This document shows positions 38,688 through 47,289 of a stretch of DNA of 51,442 nucleotides, in pieces. Origin of the DNA: an uncultured Oscillospiraceae bacterium (GTDB lineage Bacteria; Bacillota; Clostridia; Oscillospirales; Oscillospiraceae); assembly GCA_910588635.1 (NCBI GenBank), contig CAJUPW010000018.1, positions 1 to 51,442 of the forward strand. Direction: 5' to 3'. The position numbers and the translations under genes are program-made. The first letter of the stretch is position 1; each line of letters opens with the position of its first letter. Below the pieces are notes generated by a model. That model was not told where the DNA came from, made no database searches, and worked only from the letters and a program-made list of their open reading frames with translations.

Positions 38688-40943
38688 GTGAAAATCGTCG
38701 GTTCCTGCCGCCCCATCCACGACGCCCGGGGAAAAGCGGCCGGCTACACAAAATACGCCGGAGACTTCGCGCTGCCCGGCATGGCTTATCTGGTGCTGGT
38801 GCGCAGCACCATCCCCCACGGGCATGTCAAGGCGGTCCACGCGGAAAAGGCCCTGGCGCTGCCGGGGGTATATGGGGTGTTCCACTGCTTTAACACCCCT
38901 CAGAACACCTTTAACCGCTATCGCTCCCGATTCTCCCAGGAGCTGCCCGATGAGGAGCGGGCCTTCACCGACTACGTGCGCTTCGTAGGAGATCGGGTGG
39001 CCGCTGTCGCCGCCGAGAGCCAGGAGCTGGCGGAAAGGGCCGCGCGCCTGGTAGAAATTGAGTATGAGGAGCTGCCCTACTCCATCGGCTTTGACGATAC
39101 TCTGTCTGGCCAGAACTGTCTGCCCGGCGAATCTCCTATTCGGGACGACTTTACCGCTGATGTGGGCCGGCCGGCCGGGGACGGCTCCCTGATCGAGGTG
39201 GAGAGCTTTACCGAGCTGCCCCGACTCCACCACGCCGCCATGGAGCCCCACACCTGCATTGCCGACTACGACCCCTATCAGGAGCAGCTGACTCTGTACA
39301 GCCCCAATCAGGCAATCCACGGTATCCGCGTTGTGGTCGCCCGGTATCTGGAAATGCCCTTCCACAAGGTCCGGGTAATCAAGGCTACCATGGGCGGCTC
39401 CTTCGGAGCCAAGCAGGAGTGGCTTACCGAGCCGGTGGCGGCGCTGGTCGCCAAACTATTGGGCCGTCCGGTAAAGCTGGTGTACAGTCGGGCGGAGGCT
39501 ATGACCGGGGCGGTAATACGGGGGGCGGTGCGTGCCCATGTCCAGGGAAAATTTACTCCGGAGGGAGAGATCGCCTCCCTGAGCCTGGATGTGATCCTGG
39601 ACGCCGGGGCCTATGTGGGCAACTCCGCCGACTACATCCGCACCCTCTTCGGCAAGCTGTTCCGCTGCTACAAAGTTCCCCACGCCCACTACCACGGGCA
39701 GGTTATCTCCTCCAACACGCCGGTGTCCGGAGCGTTCCGGGGCTGGTCCGCCCCGGAGGAAGCCCTGATCGTGGAGCGCCACATGGACGCGGCCGCCCAG
39801 GCCCTTGGGATTGACCGGGTGGAGCTGCGCCGGCGAAACGCCTTGCTCCCCGGCAGTTCGGACCTGAAGACCGGGGTCCCTCTGGAGGATATCCGCATCC
39901 GGGAGGCGCTGGACCGGGGCCAGGAGCTGTTCCATTGGAACGAGCTGTGCCGGGAGGATGCCGCCTTCAACGCTTCAAACGGGCGGTACCGCCGGGGCGT
40001 GGGTGTGGGCTGCGGAGGACACGGCAGTACCTATTTCCCCCGCCATGACGACTTTGGCGAGGGCTGGATTTTCATGAACGAGGACGGCACCGTCCAGCTG
40101 AAGATCACCACCCACGACCACGGCTGCGGCACGGTCACCATGCTGAAAATGGTGGTGGCCGAGGTGCTGGACATCTCAGATGAGGATATCTATCTTACCG
40201 AGGGCGACACGGCCAACACCCCCATCGACTTCGGCTGCTTTGCCAGCCGCACCACCTTTGTGCTGGGGCGCACCGCTGTGGAGACCGCCCGGGCGCTGAA
40301 ACAGACTCTGCTGGAGCGGGCCGCTCTCCTGTTCGACCAGCCCTTGGAGCAGCTCTATGTGGAAAACGGCGCGGTCCGCTGTCAGGGCAGCCCCGACCTG
40401 TCCTGGACCTATGCCGAGATCGCCGGACAGAGCATGCTCAAACTCAAGCGCAATGTGTCCGCCCAGGCCCAGTTCAATAACGTCACCAATCCCGGCGTCA
40501 CCGGCGCCCACTTCGCCCATGTGGAGGTGGACACCTGGACCGGCTTTACCAAAATTCTGGACTATCTGGCCGTTCAGGACATCGGCCAGCCGATTAACCC
40601 CACCATGTGTATCGCTCAGATTCAGGGCGCGGCCCAGATGGGCTGCGGCGCCGCTCTGCGGGAGGAGCTGGTGGTCCAAAAGGACGGCCGGTGTACCTCC
40701 AGCCTGTCCAAGTACCACCTGTTTCTGGCTCCAGACCTGCCCAACATCCGGGTGGAACTGCTCACTGATGGCCGATCCTCCGAGGGGCCCTTCGGCGCCA
40801 AGTCCATCGGCGAGGTGTGTTATGTCCCCACCGCCCCCGCCGTATGCGGCGCGGTGAACGACGCACTGGGCAGCCAGCTGGGTACGCTGCCCTTCACTCC
40901 GGACCGTATTTTGAAGCACCTTGCAAAGGAGGGAACAAAATGA
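38688..40943 (+). CDS. Xanthine-dehydrogenase-family molybdopterin-binding (large) subunit
   Basis: A 751-residue catalytic subunit of a molybdenum hydroxylase. The two domains are present: the aldehyde-oxidase a/b-hammerhead (residues about 15-125: GKAAGYTKYAGDFALPGMAYLVLVRS) and the Moco domain. Moco contacts: GGSFGAKQEW near 235, GAFRGWSAPEEAL near 345, IQGAAQMGCGAAL near 645, and the catalytic Glu in GPFGAKSIGEV near 708. Such enzymes hydroxylate carbon next to nitrogen in heterocycles or aldehydes. Together with the next two genes it forms an L-S-M heterotrimer. The start is GTG 38688 with AAGGAGG. Substrate not determined; context points to an imidazole or thioimidazole acid. Confidence 0.9.
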   Translation: MKIVGSCRPIHDARGKAAGYTKYAGDFALPGMAYLVLVRSTIPHGHVKAVHAEKALALPGVYGVFHCFNTPQNTFNRYRSRFSQELPDEERAFTDYVRFVGDRVAAVAAESQELAERAARLVEIEYEELPYSIGFDDTLSGQNCLPGESPIRDDFTADVGRPAGDGSLIEVESFTELPRLHHAAMEPHTCIADYDPYQEQLTLYSPNQAIHGIRVVVARYLEMPFHKVRVIKATMGGSFGAKQEWLTEPVAALVAKLLGRPVKLVYSRAEAMTGAVIRGAVRAHVQGKFTPEGEIASLSLDVILDAGAYVGNSADYIRTLFGKLFRCYKVPHAHYHGQVISSNTPVSGAFRGWSAPEEALIVERHMDAAAQALGIDRVELRRRNALLPGSSDLKTGVPLEDIRIREALDRGQELFHWNELCREDAAFNASNGRYRRGVGVGCGGHGSTYFPRHDDFGEGWIFMNEDGTVQLKITTHDHGCGTVTMLKMVVAEVLDISDEDIYLTEGDTANTPIDFGCFASRTTFVLGRTAVETARALKQTLLERAALLFDQPLEQLYVENGAVRCQGSPDLSWTYAEIAGQSMLKLKRNVSAQAQFNNVTNPGVTGAHFAHVEVDTWTGFTKILDYLAVQDIGQPINPTMCIAQIQGAAQMGCGAALREELVVQKDGRCTSSLSKYHLFLAPDLPNIRVELLTDGRSSEGPFGAKSIGEVCYVPTAPAVCGAVNDALGSQLGTLPFTPDRILKHLAKEGTK

Positions 40944-41413
40944 ACCTTTCGTTCTATGTCAACGACCGGCCGGTCCATCTGGATACCGCCCCGGATCGCC
41001 GTCTGCTGGACATTCTTCGGGAGGACCTGCACCTCACCGGCACCAAGGAAGGCTGCGCCGAGGGAGAGTGCGGGGCCTGCACTGTCCTGCTGGATGGCGA
41101 GGCGGTCCACTCCTGCCTGACCTTGGCCCTCCATCTGGAGGGGCGGCATGTAACCACCATTGAGGGCCTGGCTGCCTCAGGCGAGCTGGACATCCTCCAG
41201 ACCGCCTTTGTGGAGGAGATCGCCATTCAGTGTGGTTTCTGTACTACCGGTATGATTATGTCCGCCAAGGCCCTCCTGCTGAAAAATCCTGATCCGACGG
41301 AGGAAGAAATTCGCATTGCCCTGTCCGGCAATATCTGCCGGTGCTCCGGTTATGTCCAGATTGTCCGGGCGGTGGATCGGGCCGCCCGTGAGCTGAGGGA
41401 GGTGGGCACATGA
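40940..41413 (+). CDS. Mo-hydroxylase [2Fe-2S] small subunit
   Basis: A 157-residue iron-sulfur subunit of the xanthine dehydrogenase family. The plant-ferredoxin-type cluster is at GCAEGECGACTVLLDG plus HSCLTLA (residues about 40-62); the second, helical cluster domain has QCGFCTTGMIMSA near 97 and NICRCSGYVQIV near 132. It passes electrons from molybdenum to the FAD subunit. ATG 40940 overlaps the stop of the large-subunit gene by 4 bp, with AAAGGAGGG upstream, and its own stop overlaps the FAD-subunit start. Confidence 0.95.
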   Translation: MNLSFYVNDRPVHLDTAPDRRLLDILREDLHLTGTKEGCAEGECGACTVLLDGEAVHSCLTLALHLEGRHVTTIEGLAASGELDILQTAFVEEIAIQCGFCTTGMIMSAKALLLKNPDPTEEEIRIALSGNICRCSGYVQIVRAVDRAARELREVGT

Positions 41414-42267
41414 ACAGCTTAACGCCCAAAACTTTGGCGGAGTTTTCTGCCGCCCTGTCTCAGGCCACCTCCAAGACGCGTATTCTCTCCGGGGGCACTG
41501 ACCTTGTCATCCAGCTGCATCAGGGGCGGGCCGAGCCCGACCTGCTGATCTACCCTGGCCAGATTCCGGAACTGCATAAAATACACCTGACTGAGGACGC
41601 CCTCCATATCGGAGCCATGGCCACCATGGCGGAGCTGTCTGCCGCCCTGGACCCGGTCCCCGAGTTCCGGGCCATCGCGGACGCCGCCTCCAAGGTGGGG
41701 TCTCCTCAAATTCGCAGTAAGGCCACCATGGCGGGCAACCTGTGCAATGCTTCCCCCGCCGGCGATATGCTGCCGGTGAGCCGCCTGTATGATCTGGAAC
41801 TGGAGGTGCTTTCCGGCGACGGCACGGTCTCCCGTCTTCCGGCGGATGGATTTGTTCTAGGTCCCGGCAAAAACGCCCTTCAGTCCGGACAGGCCGTCGT
41901 GGGCCTGGTCCTTGACCGGAAGTGCTGGACGGGTTATGTCAGCGCTTTCCGAAAAATCGGCTTCCGGGAGTATGTCTCTATCGCTCGGGAGGGTATGGGC
42001 GCTTTGATTCGGTTTGAACCGGACGGCATTATTCAGGACGCCAGGTTCGCCTTGGGAGCCGTCGCCACTTCTCCCATCCGTATTCCGGAGGCAGAGGAGC
42101 GCATGATAGGCAGAAAGCTGGATCAGGCGCTGTTGGAGGAGGTCACGGCCATTACCGCTCAGACCATCCATAACAACTGCCGCCCCACCAACCGACTGTA
42201 TAAAACGGAGGCGGCCCGGGGACTGGTCGCCGACCTTTTTGATATGATTCAAGAACGGATATCATAA
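41410..42267 (+). CDS. Mo-hydroxylase FAD-binding subunit
   Basis: A 285-residue CO-dehydrogenase/xanthine-dehydrogenase medium subunit. ILSGGTDLVIQ (residues about 25-35) and KATMAGNLCNASPAGDMLPV (about 100-119) are the FAD-binding PP and isoalloxazine contacts; the C-terminal domain ends in NCRPTNRLYKTEAARGLV. It receives electrons from the Fe-S subunit and passes them on to NAD+ or another acceptor. The ATG overlaps the previous stop (ATGA), so all three subunits are coupled. A perfect 12-bp terminator follows. Confidence 0.93.
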   Translation: MNSLTPKTLAEFSAALSQATSKTRILSGGTDLVIQLHQGRAEPDLLIYPGQIPELHKIHLTEDALHIGAMATMAELSAALDPVPEFRAIADAASKVGSPQIRSKATMAGNLCNASPAGDMLPVSRLYDLELEVLSGDGTVSRLPADGFVLGPGKNALQSGQAVVGLVLDRKCWTGYVSAFRKIGFREYVSIAREGMGALIRFEPDGIIQDARFALGAVATSPIRIPEAEERMIGRKLDQALLEEVTAITAQTIHNNCRPTNRLYKTEAARGLVADLFDMIQERIS

Positions 42268-42270
42268 ATA

Positions 42271-42310
42271 TCCCCGTCCGGCTGTTTTGGCTGCCGGACG
42301 GGGACAATTT
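42271..42310. terminator. Bidirectional terminator between Mo-hydroxylase and modC
   Basis: TCCCCGTCCGGC (42271-42282) pairs perfectly with GCCGGACGGGGA (42293-42304). CAATTTTATTG follows on plus. It ends both convergent operons. Confidence 0.85.
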
Positions 42311-43350
42311 TATTGTCTTTTCAAAAACAGGAGCCTCTCCACCGGAAACTCCACCCACATCTGCTCCGGGAAACCCTCCACCGGGAGGCGGTTCCGTTCC
42401 CAGCCCATGCGCAAAGCGGCTTTTGACGGAGTGGACAACAGCAGCGTGACCGTCCTCTGGCCCTCCACGACCCGCTCCAGGCGGCAAAGCATGCGGTTCT
42501 GGCCGGGACCCTCCGCCCACCGCAATTGGCCGGCCCGGATACCGACGTAGGTACAGTCCGGCTCTACAGTCACGCCGGGCGCAAGGATAAGGCCCCAGTC
42601 CGCCGTCTCCCATGTTCCATCCTCTCGGCGGTGGAGCGTGGAAAAATTCTCACACCCGGACAGCCGAGCGGCGGAGAGGGTAGCGGGCCGCTCAAACAAA
42701 TCCCGAACACTCTGTACCGGCTGAGAAATGCCTCCGGTCAGCACGCACACCTGGTCGCACAGGCGGCAGACCTCCTCCCGGTTGTGGCTGACAAAGATGC
42801 CGGGTCCGGAGAACCGTTCCAGGTGCTCTCTCAGCTCCAGCTCCACCTCCCACTTCAGGTCGGCATCCAGTGCCGAGAAGGGCTCGTCCAGCAGCAGGAC
42901 TGCGGGCTCGCTGGCCAGAATTCGGGCCAGGGCCACCCGCTGCTGCTGCCCTCCAGACAGCTGACGGGGCAGCTTTCCTGCGCAGTCCTCCAACCGCAAG
43001 GCGGCAATCAGCCGGGCCGTCCCCTCTCCGGCCGCCCTCCTGTCCCGGAAGCCGGCGGCAATGTTTTTCTCAGCGGTCATGGTGGGAAACAGGGCAAAAT
43101 GCTGAAACAGATAGCCGGTACGGCGGAGCTGAGGCGGCAGATTGATCCGCTTTTTTCGGTCAAAGAGGACACGGCCGTCCACTTCGATATGGCCCTCGTC
43201 CGGGGTCTCAATGCCGGCGATACATTTCAGCGTCAGACTCTTTCCTGACCCCGAGGCTCCCAGCAGCCCGGTCACGCCGTCCCGGGCCTCAAAGGCCGCC
43301 TGGAGCTGAAAGGAGCCTAACCGCTTTTGAATATCTACAATCAGCGCCAT
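42310..43350 (-). CDS. modC: Molybdate ABC transporter ATP-binding protein
   Basis: A 346-residue ABC ATPase with TOBE tail. Walker A GASGSGKS near 32, Q-loop YLFQHFALFP near 80, signature LSGGQQQR near 132, Walker B VLLLDEPFSALD near 150, and H-loop VSHN near 187. The C-terminal part (VTVEPDCTYVGIRAGQLRW...) is the mop/TOBE-like molybdate regulatory domain. It powers the ModB permease, and its start overlaps the modB end by 10 bp. It is the last gene of the Moco/molybdate operon. Confidence 0.93.
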   Translation of the reverse strand: MALIVDIQKRLGSFQLQAAFEARDGVTGLLGASGSGKSLTLKCIAGIETPDEGHIEVDGRVLFDRKKRINLPPQLRRTGYLFQHFALFPTMTAEKNIAAGFRDRRAAGEGTARLIAALRLEDCAGKLPRQLSGGQQQRVALARILASEPAVLLLDEPFSALDADLKWEVELELREHLERFSGPGIFVSHNREEVCRLCDQVCVLTGGISQPVQSVRDLFERPATLSAARLSGCENFSTLHRREDGTWETADWGLILAPGVTVEPDCTYVGIRAGQLRWAEGPGQNRMLCRLERVVEGQRTVTLLLSTPSKAALRMGWERNRLPVEGFPEQMWVEFPVERLLFLKRQ

Positions 43351-44030
43351 GCCGGCCCCTCCTTTTCCTGCCGTCCTCCATCCCGGCGCTCCATCAGGTT
43401 AATGACCATCAGGAAACAGAAGGAAATGGCCAGATTCAGCGCCGCCCAACGGTAGGCCAGCGCGTCGTTCCCCTCCCGCCACAACTGATAGACCGTGGTG
43501 GAGATAGTGGCCGTCCGCCCCGGGGTATAGCCGGAGACCATAGAGGTGGCACCGTACTCCCCCAGTCCCCGGGCAAAGGCCAGCACCGTCCCAGCCAGCA
43601 GACCCTGGCGGCAGCCGGGGACGGTCACCCTCCAGAATATCCACAGGTCAGAGCGGCCCAGTGTCTGCCCCGCAAAGCGCAGATTAGGATCAACCGCTTC
43701 CAGGCTGCCACGGACGGTGCGATACATCAGGGGGAAGGTGACCACCACCACTGCCAAAATGGAGGCATACCATGTCATGGTGATCCGCAGGTCCCACAGC
43801 TCCAACGCCCACCGGCCCACCGGCCCCCGGGGACCCATCAGCTTGAGCAGAAAGAATCCGGCCACGGTGGGCGGCGCCACCAAGGGTAGGGTGAGCGCAC
43901 AGTCCAACATTCCCTTGAGCCAGGCGGGCAGCCTGGAGACCTTCTGGGCGGCAAACAGGCCAGCAAAAAAGGTGATGACTGTGGCGATGGCTGCGACACG
44001 CAAGGAATTATACAGAGGAAACCAGTCCAC
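43341..44030 (-). CDS. modB: Molybdate ABC transporter permease
   Basis: A 229-residue permease with five or six membrane helices. LTLPLVAPPTVAGFFLLKLMG near 47-67 and the ABC-interacting EAA loop FAGQTLGRSDLWIFWRVTVPGCRQGLLAGTVLAFARGLGEYGATSMVSG near 118-166 identify ModB. The start is GTG 44030. It lies between modA and modC. Confidence 0.93.
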   Translation of the reverse strand: MDWFPLYNSLRVAAIATVITFFAGLFAAQKVSRLPAWLKGMLDCALTLPLVAPPTVAGFFLLKLMGPRGPVGRWALELWDLRITMTWYASILAVVVVTFPLMYRTVRGSLEAVDPNLRFAGQTLGRSDLWIFWRVTVPGCRQGLLAGTVLAFARGLGEYGATSMVSGYTPGRTATISTTVYQLWREGNDALAYRWAALNLAISFCFLMVINLMERRDGGRQEKEGPAWR

Positions 44031-44059
44031 CAGGCTCCGCTCCTTTCCAATGGCTTACA

Positions 44060-44863
44060 TTACTTGACGACCGAGAAGCCCACCGCCTCAAAGACGGCGC
44101 CGGCCTCGTCACTTTGCAGATACTCCAGAAATGCCCGGGCCTCCGCCTTGTGCCGGGTGATATTCAGCACAGCGGCGGGGTAGATGACCGGGCTGTGGGT
44201 CCCTTCGGGAGCATAAGCCACCGCCTCCAGACCGGCGGAACAGACATCAGTGCCGTAAACTATGCCGCAGTCCACTGCGGCCTCGGAGACCTGGGCGGTT
44301 ACCTCCTTCACGCTGGTGCCGAAGGTAATTTTGTGCTCGCGGTTCAGCTGGCCCCATAGACCCAAGGCGGTAAAAATCTCCTCTGAGTACTGTCCCACCG
44401 GAACGTCAGAATTACCCAGGGCAACCAGCGACACCCGGCCCACATCCTCAAAGGACTGGACATTGGCGGGATTGCCCTCCGGAACGACCAGCGCCACCCT
44501 ATTTTCCAGCAGGTCCACCCGGGTGTCTGAAAGAACAAAATCCAGTCCCTCTGTGTTTTGTCCGGCGGTCTCGGCGGCGTCCAGTTGATTCATCTGCTTC
44601 TGTGCGGCGGAGATGAACAGGTCGCAATGGGCGCCCTCCTGAATTTGGGTCTTCAAGTCGCCGGAGGAGGCGAAGTTAAACACCAGCGTTATGTTGGGAG
44701 CCACAGACTTGTAGTCTTCCGAAATTTCTGTCAGCGTCTCCGTCATGGAGGCGGCGGCAAAGACGGTCAGCTCCACCGCCGTTTCCTCTGCCGGTCTCCG
44801 GCCGCAGACCGGCAGAGCAAGCATCAGGGCCAACGTGAGAACAAGGGGCATTTTTCGTCTCAT
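44060..44863 (-). CDS. modA: Molybdate-binding lipoprotein
   Basis: A 267-residue periplasmic-type binding protein. The signal ends LALPVCGRR, so Cys20 is probably lipidated. VFAAASMTETLTEI (Ser/Ala of the oxyanion pocket), FNFASSGDLKTQIQEGAHCDLFISA and IVYGTDVCSAG match ModA. It captures molybdate (or tungstate) outside the membrane. ATG 44863 overlaps the mogA stop. Confidence 0.92.
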   Translation of the reverse strand: MRRKMPLVLTLALMLALPVCGRRPAEETAVELTVFAAASMTETLTEISEDYKSVAPNITLVFNFASSGDLKTQIQEGAHCDLFISAAQKQMNQLDAAETAGQNTEGLDFVLSDTRVDLLENRVALVVPEGNPANVQSFEDVGRVSLVALGNSDVPVGQYSEEIFTALGLWGQLNREHKITFGTSVKEVTAQVSEAAVDCGIVYGTDVCSAGLEAVAYAPEGTHSPVIYPAAVLNITRHKAEARAFLEYLQSDEAGAVFEAVGFSVVK

Positions 44864-45381
44864 GGGCTACGCTTCCCCTCTGTCTGATCCATACCTGATC
44901 GGGCGCAGCTCTGGGCGGGACCGGTCAAGACCTCCAGCCCGTGGGCCAGAGTGGGCAGGATGGCGCTCAGGCACTCCTCTGCCGCCTTGGGACTTCCTGG
45001 GAGATTGACGATCAGAGTGCTCCCCCGGATGCCCGCTGCCGCCCGTGACAGCATGGCCCGGGGGGTGATCCGCAAAGAATACCACCGCATGGCCTCCGGG
45101 ATACCGGGAACGGGACGCTCCACCACATTCATGGTGGCCTCGGGGGTCTGATCTGTAGAGGAAAAGCCGGTTCCCCCGGTGGTCAGGATCAGGTCGGCCA
45201 GCCCCTCGTCACACAGCCGGCGCAGCTCATCGGCCAGGGGCTGACGTCCATCTGGCAGGATGGCGGTGTGAACCACCTGATAGCCCGCCTGCCCCAGTAA
45301 TCTCTGAATCAAAGGCCCGCTCTTATCCTCCCGCTGTCCGGCATATCCGGAATCGCTCAGTGTAATAACGGCCGCCCGCAT
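44860..45381 (-). CDS. mogA: Molybdopterin adenylyltransferase
   Basis: A 173-residue MogA/MoaB-type protein. AAVITLSDSGYAGQREDKSGP at the N-terminus, LILTTGGTGFSSTDQTPEAT near 65-84 and NLPGSPKAAEECL near 127 are the molybdopterin- and nucleotide-binding motifs. It adenylates molybdopterin before molybdate insertion by MoeA. ATG 45381 has GGGAGG nine bases upstream. It overlaps modA by 4 bp and follows the MOSC gene by 2 bp. Confidence 0.93.
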   Translation of the reverse strand: MRAAVITLSDSGYAGQREDKSGPLIQRLLGQAGYQVVHTAILPDGRQPLADELRRLCDEGLADLILTTGGTGFSSTDQTPEATMNVVERPVPGIPEAMRWYSLRITPRAMLSRAAAGIRGSTLIVNLPGSPKAAEECLSAILPTLAHGLEVLTGPAQSCARSGMDQTEGKRSP

Positions 45382-45383
45382 CG

Positions 45384-45821
45384 TCAAGCGCCTCCCTCCA
45401 CTGTCAGTTCATCCCCCACAGAGATTACCCCCCCATGGAGCACCCGGGCGAACACGCCCTCCCGTGGCATAATGCAGTCCCCCACCTGATGATAGATCGC
45501 GCAGTGGGCGTGACACTCCTTGCCGATCTGGGTTACCTCCAGCTCCACCTCATTGCACCGGAGACGGGTTCCGACGGGCAGCTGCTTAAAGTCGATGCCC
45601 GCAACCAGCAGGTTCTCTCCAAAGGCCCCAGGAGACACATTCGCCCCTCCGGCCCGAAACTCCTCTACCCGTTCATAGGAGAGCAGCGAGACCTGACGAT
45701 GCCACTTCCCCCCATGGGCGTCTCCCCGAAGCCCCCAGTCCGTCAAAAGGCAGGCGCTGCCGATGTTCTCCTTCTGCGTCCCCTTCTCCGGACTGGTACA
45801 TACCGCAATTACCTGTCCCAT
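45384..45821 (-). CDS. MOSC-domain protein
   Basis: A 145-residue stand-alone MOSC domain. GLRGDAHGGKWHRQVSLLSYE, the conserved Glu in GAFGENLLVAGID, and IGKECHAHCAIY (with the Cys usual in MOSC proteins) are present. In this operon it may act in Moco sulfuration or delivery to the hydroxylase, which needs a sulfurated molybdenum; that role is inferred. GGAGG precedes ATG 45821. Lies between moaA and mogA. Confidence 0.88.
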   Translation of the reverse strand: MGQVIAVCTSPEKGTQKENIGSACLLTDWGLRGDAHGGKWHRQVSLLSYERVEEFRAGGANVSPGAFGENLLVAGIDFKQLPVGTRLRCNEVELEVTQIGKECHAHCAIYHQVGDCIMPREGVFARVLHGGVISVGDELTVEGGA

Positions 45822-45824
45822 CTG

Positions 45825-46802
45825 TCATCCTCCAATTTGATTCATAGCCCGGCTTTCGTCCCCCAATGCGGACGCACATTGAAAGTGATGGCCGGCCGGT
45901 TTTTCCCAAATGATCCGCCCGATTTGTGCGGACAGCTCCTCGTCACTTGCCCCGCCGCGAAGAAGGGCCGCCAGATCTGTCTCCAGACCGTACTGCAGAC
46001 AGGGCTTCAAGCCCCCTCGGGCAGTCAGACGAATGCGGTTGCAGCCGTGGCAGAATGGGTGGCTCACCGCGCTGATGAATCCCACCCGTCCGGCAAAACC
46101 GGCAAAAGTCACATAGCGGGCCGGCCCCGTTCCCGGTTCCCGCGGACAGGATCGAGCCGGGCCAAAAGCCCCCTCCAGCGCCTCCAGTATCTCTGCCTCC
46201 TCACAGCGTGGGATGCCGATCCCCAGTCCAATGGGCATCAGCTCAATAAAGCGTACATCCAGCACTGGTGTTCCCTGTGCCAGAGCGGCCAGCGAAACCC
46301 ACTGATCCCGATTCAGGGCGGTAGGAACACAGTTGAGCTTTACCCGCAGCATGGAATAGGAACGGGCCGCCTCCAGCCCCTCCAGGGCCTCCGCTAGACT
46401 GTCCCGCCGGGTGATCTGCCGGTACTGCTCCCGGTCCAGCGTATCCAGACTGAGGTTGACCCCATCCAGTCCGGCACAGAGCAAGGCCGGCAGCTGTTCC
46501 TTCAACAGGACGCCATTTGTAGTCAGGCCTACCCACTCAATTCCGGGGACTGCCTTCAACCCGGCGACCAGCCGGTCCAGATCTTTGCGCAGCAACGGCT
46601 CTCCTCCAGTAAGCCGGACCCGCCGCACCCCCACCCCGGCAAGGAGATAGGCCAGGCGCAGCAGCTCCTCGTAGCTGAGGATATCCTTGCGGGCCAGTCC
46701 AGGGCCCCCCTCCGCCGGCATACAGTAGGTACAGCGCAGGTTGCATCGGTCAGTGACAGACAGCCGCAGATAGGAAATCTCCCGACTCAGCCGGTCTGTC
46801 AT
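45825..46802 (-). CDS. moaA: GTP 3',8-cyclase (radical SAM)
   Basis: A 325-residue MoaA. The N-terminal radical SAM site is DRCNLRCTYCMP (CxxxCxxC), and the C-terminal second cluster is PFCHGCNRIRLTARGGLKPC. GGEPLLRKD and the GTP-binding C-terminal region are present. It converts GTP to the cyclic pyranopterin precursor with MoaC. ATG 46802 overlaps the moaC stop by 4 bp; GGGAGG lies upstream. The Moco pathway genes moaD/moaE are not in the window. Confidence 0.95.
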   Translation of the reverse strand: MTDRLSREISYLRLSVTDRCNLRCTYCMPAEGGPGLARKDILSYEELLRLAYLLAGVGVRRVRLTGGEPLLRKDLDRLVAGLKAVPGIEWVGLTTNGVLLKEQLPALLCAGLDGVNLSLDTLDREQYRQITRRDSLAEALEGLEAARSYSMLRVKLNCVPTALNRDQWVSLAALAQGTPVLDVRFIELMPIGLGIGIPRCEEAEILEALEGAFGPARSCPREPGTGPARYVTFAGFAGRVGFISAVSHPFCHGCNRIRLTARGGLKPCLQYGLETDLAALLRGGASDEELSAQIGRIIWEKPAGHHFQCASALGDESRAMNQIGG

Positions 46803-47287
46803 GTCGCTTCCTCCCGGGAGAAAACCCCTGACTTCCCACCATCTTTGTATATCAAACGGATATCGGACAGTACCATCCCCCGGTCCATGGCTTTGCACAT
46901 ATCATAGATGGTAAGCAATGCGGCGGAGATGCCGGTCAATGCCTCCATCTCCACCCCGGTCTGTCCGGTGGTGCGGGCGGTACACCGGCCCTGAATGGTG
47001 TGCGTATCCACCTCACAGGTGAAGTCCACCGCCAGATGGGACAGGGCCAGAGAGTGACACAGCGGGATCAGGCCCGCAGTATTTTTGGCCGCCATGATCC
47101 CCGCCACCCGGGCTACCCCCAGCACGTCTCCCTTGGCCGCAGTCCCCTCCGCGATGGCCTGAAACACCTCCGGAGAGACCGTGATGCTCCCCTGGGCTAT
47201 GGCCGTCCGGATGGTGGACGGCTTTGCCGATACATCTACCATCACAGCGTTGCCTCTATCGTCAAAATGGTTGAACACAGCTCCCAT
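46799..47287 (-). CDS. moaC: Cyclic pyranopterin monophosphate synthase
   Basis: A 162-residue MoaC. KGDVLGVARVAGIMAAKNTAGLIPLCHSLALS near 49-80 includes the active-site KxT and His, and GVEMEALTGISAALLTIYDMCKAMD near 115-140 is the signature. ATG 47287 with GGAGG is the right start; an extension to 47335 runs into the upstream gene. Confidence 0.95.
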   Translation of the reverse strand: MGAVFNHFDDRGNAVMVDVSAKPSTIRTAIAQGSITVSPEVFQAIAEGTAAKGDVLGVARVAGIMAAKNTAGLIPLCHSLALSHLAVDFTCEVDTHTIQGRCTARTTGQTGVEMEALTGISAALLTIYDMCKAMDRGMVLSDIRLIYKDGGKSGVFSREEAT

Positions 47288-47289
47288 AA

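Noticed and set aside
38688..42267. Selenium-dependent molybdenum hydroxylase
   Set aside because: No selD, yqeB or yqeC-type genes are nearby; the maturation genes are the standard XdhC/MocA set.
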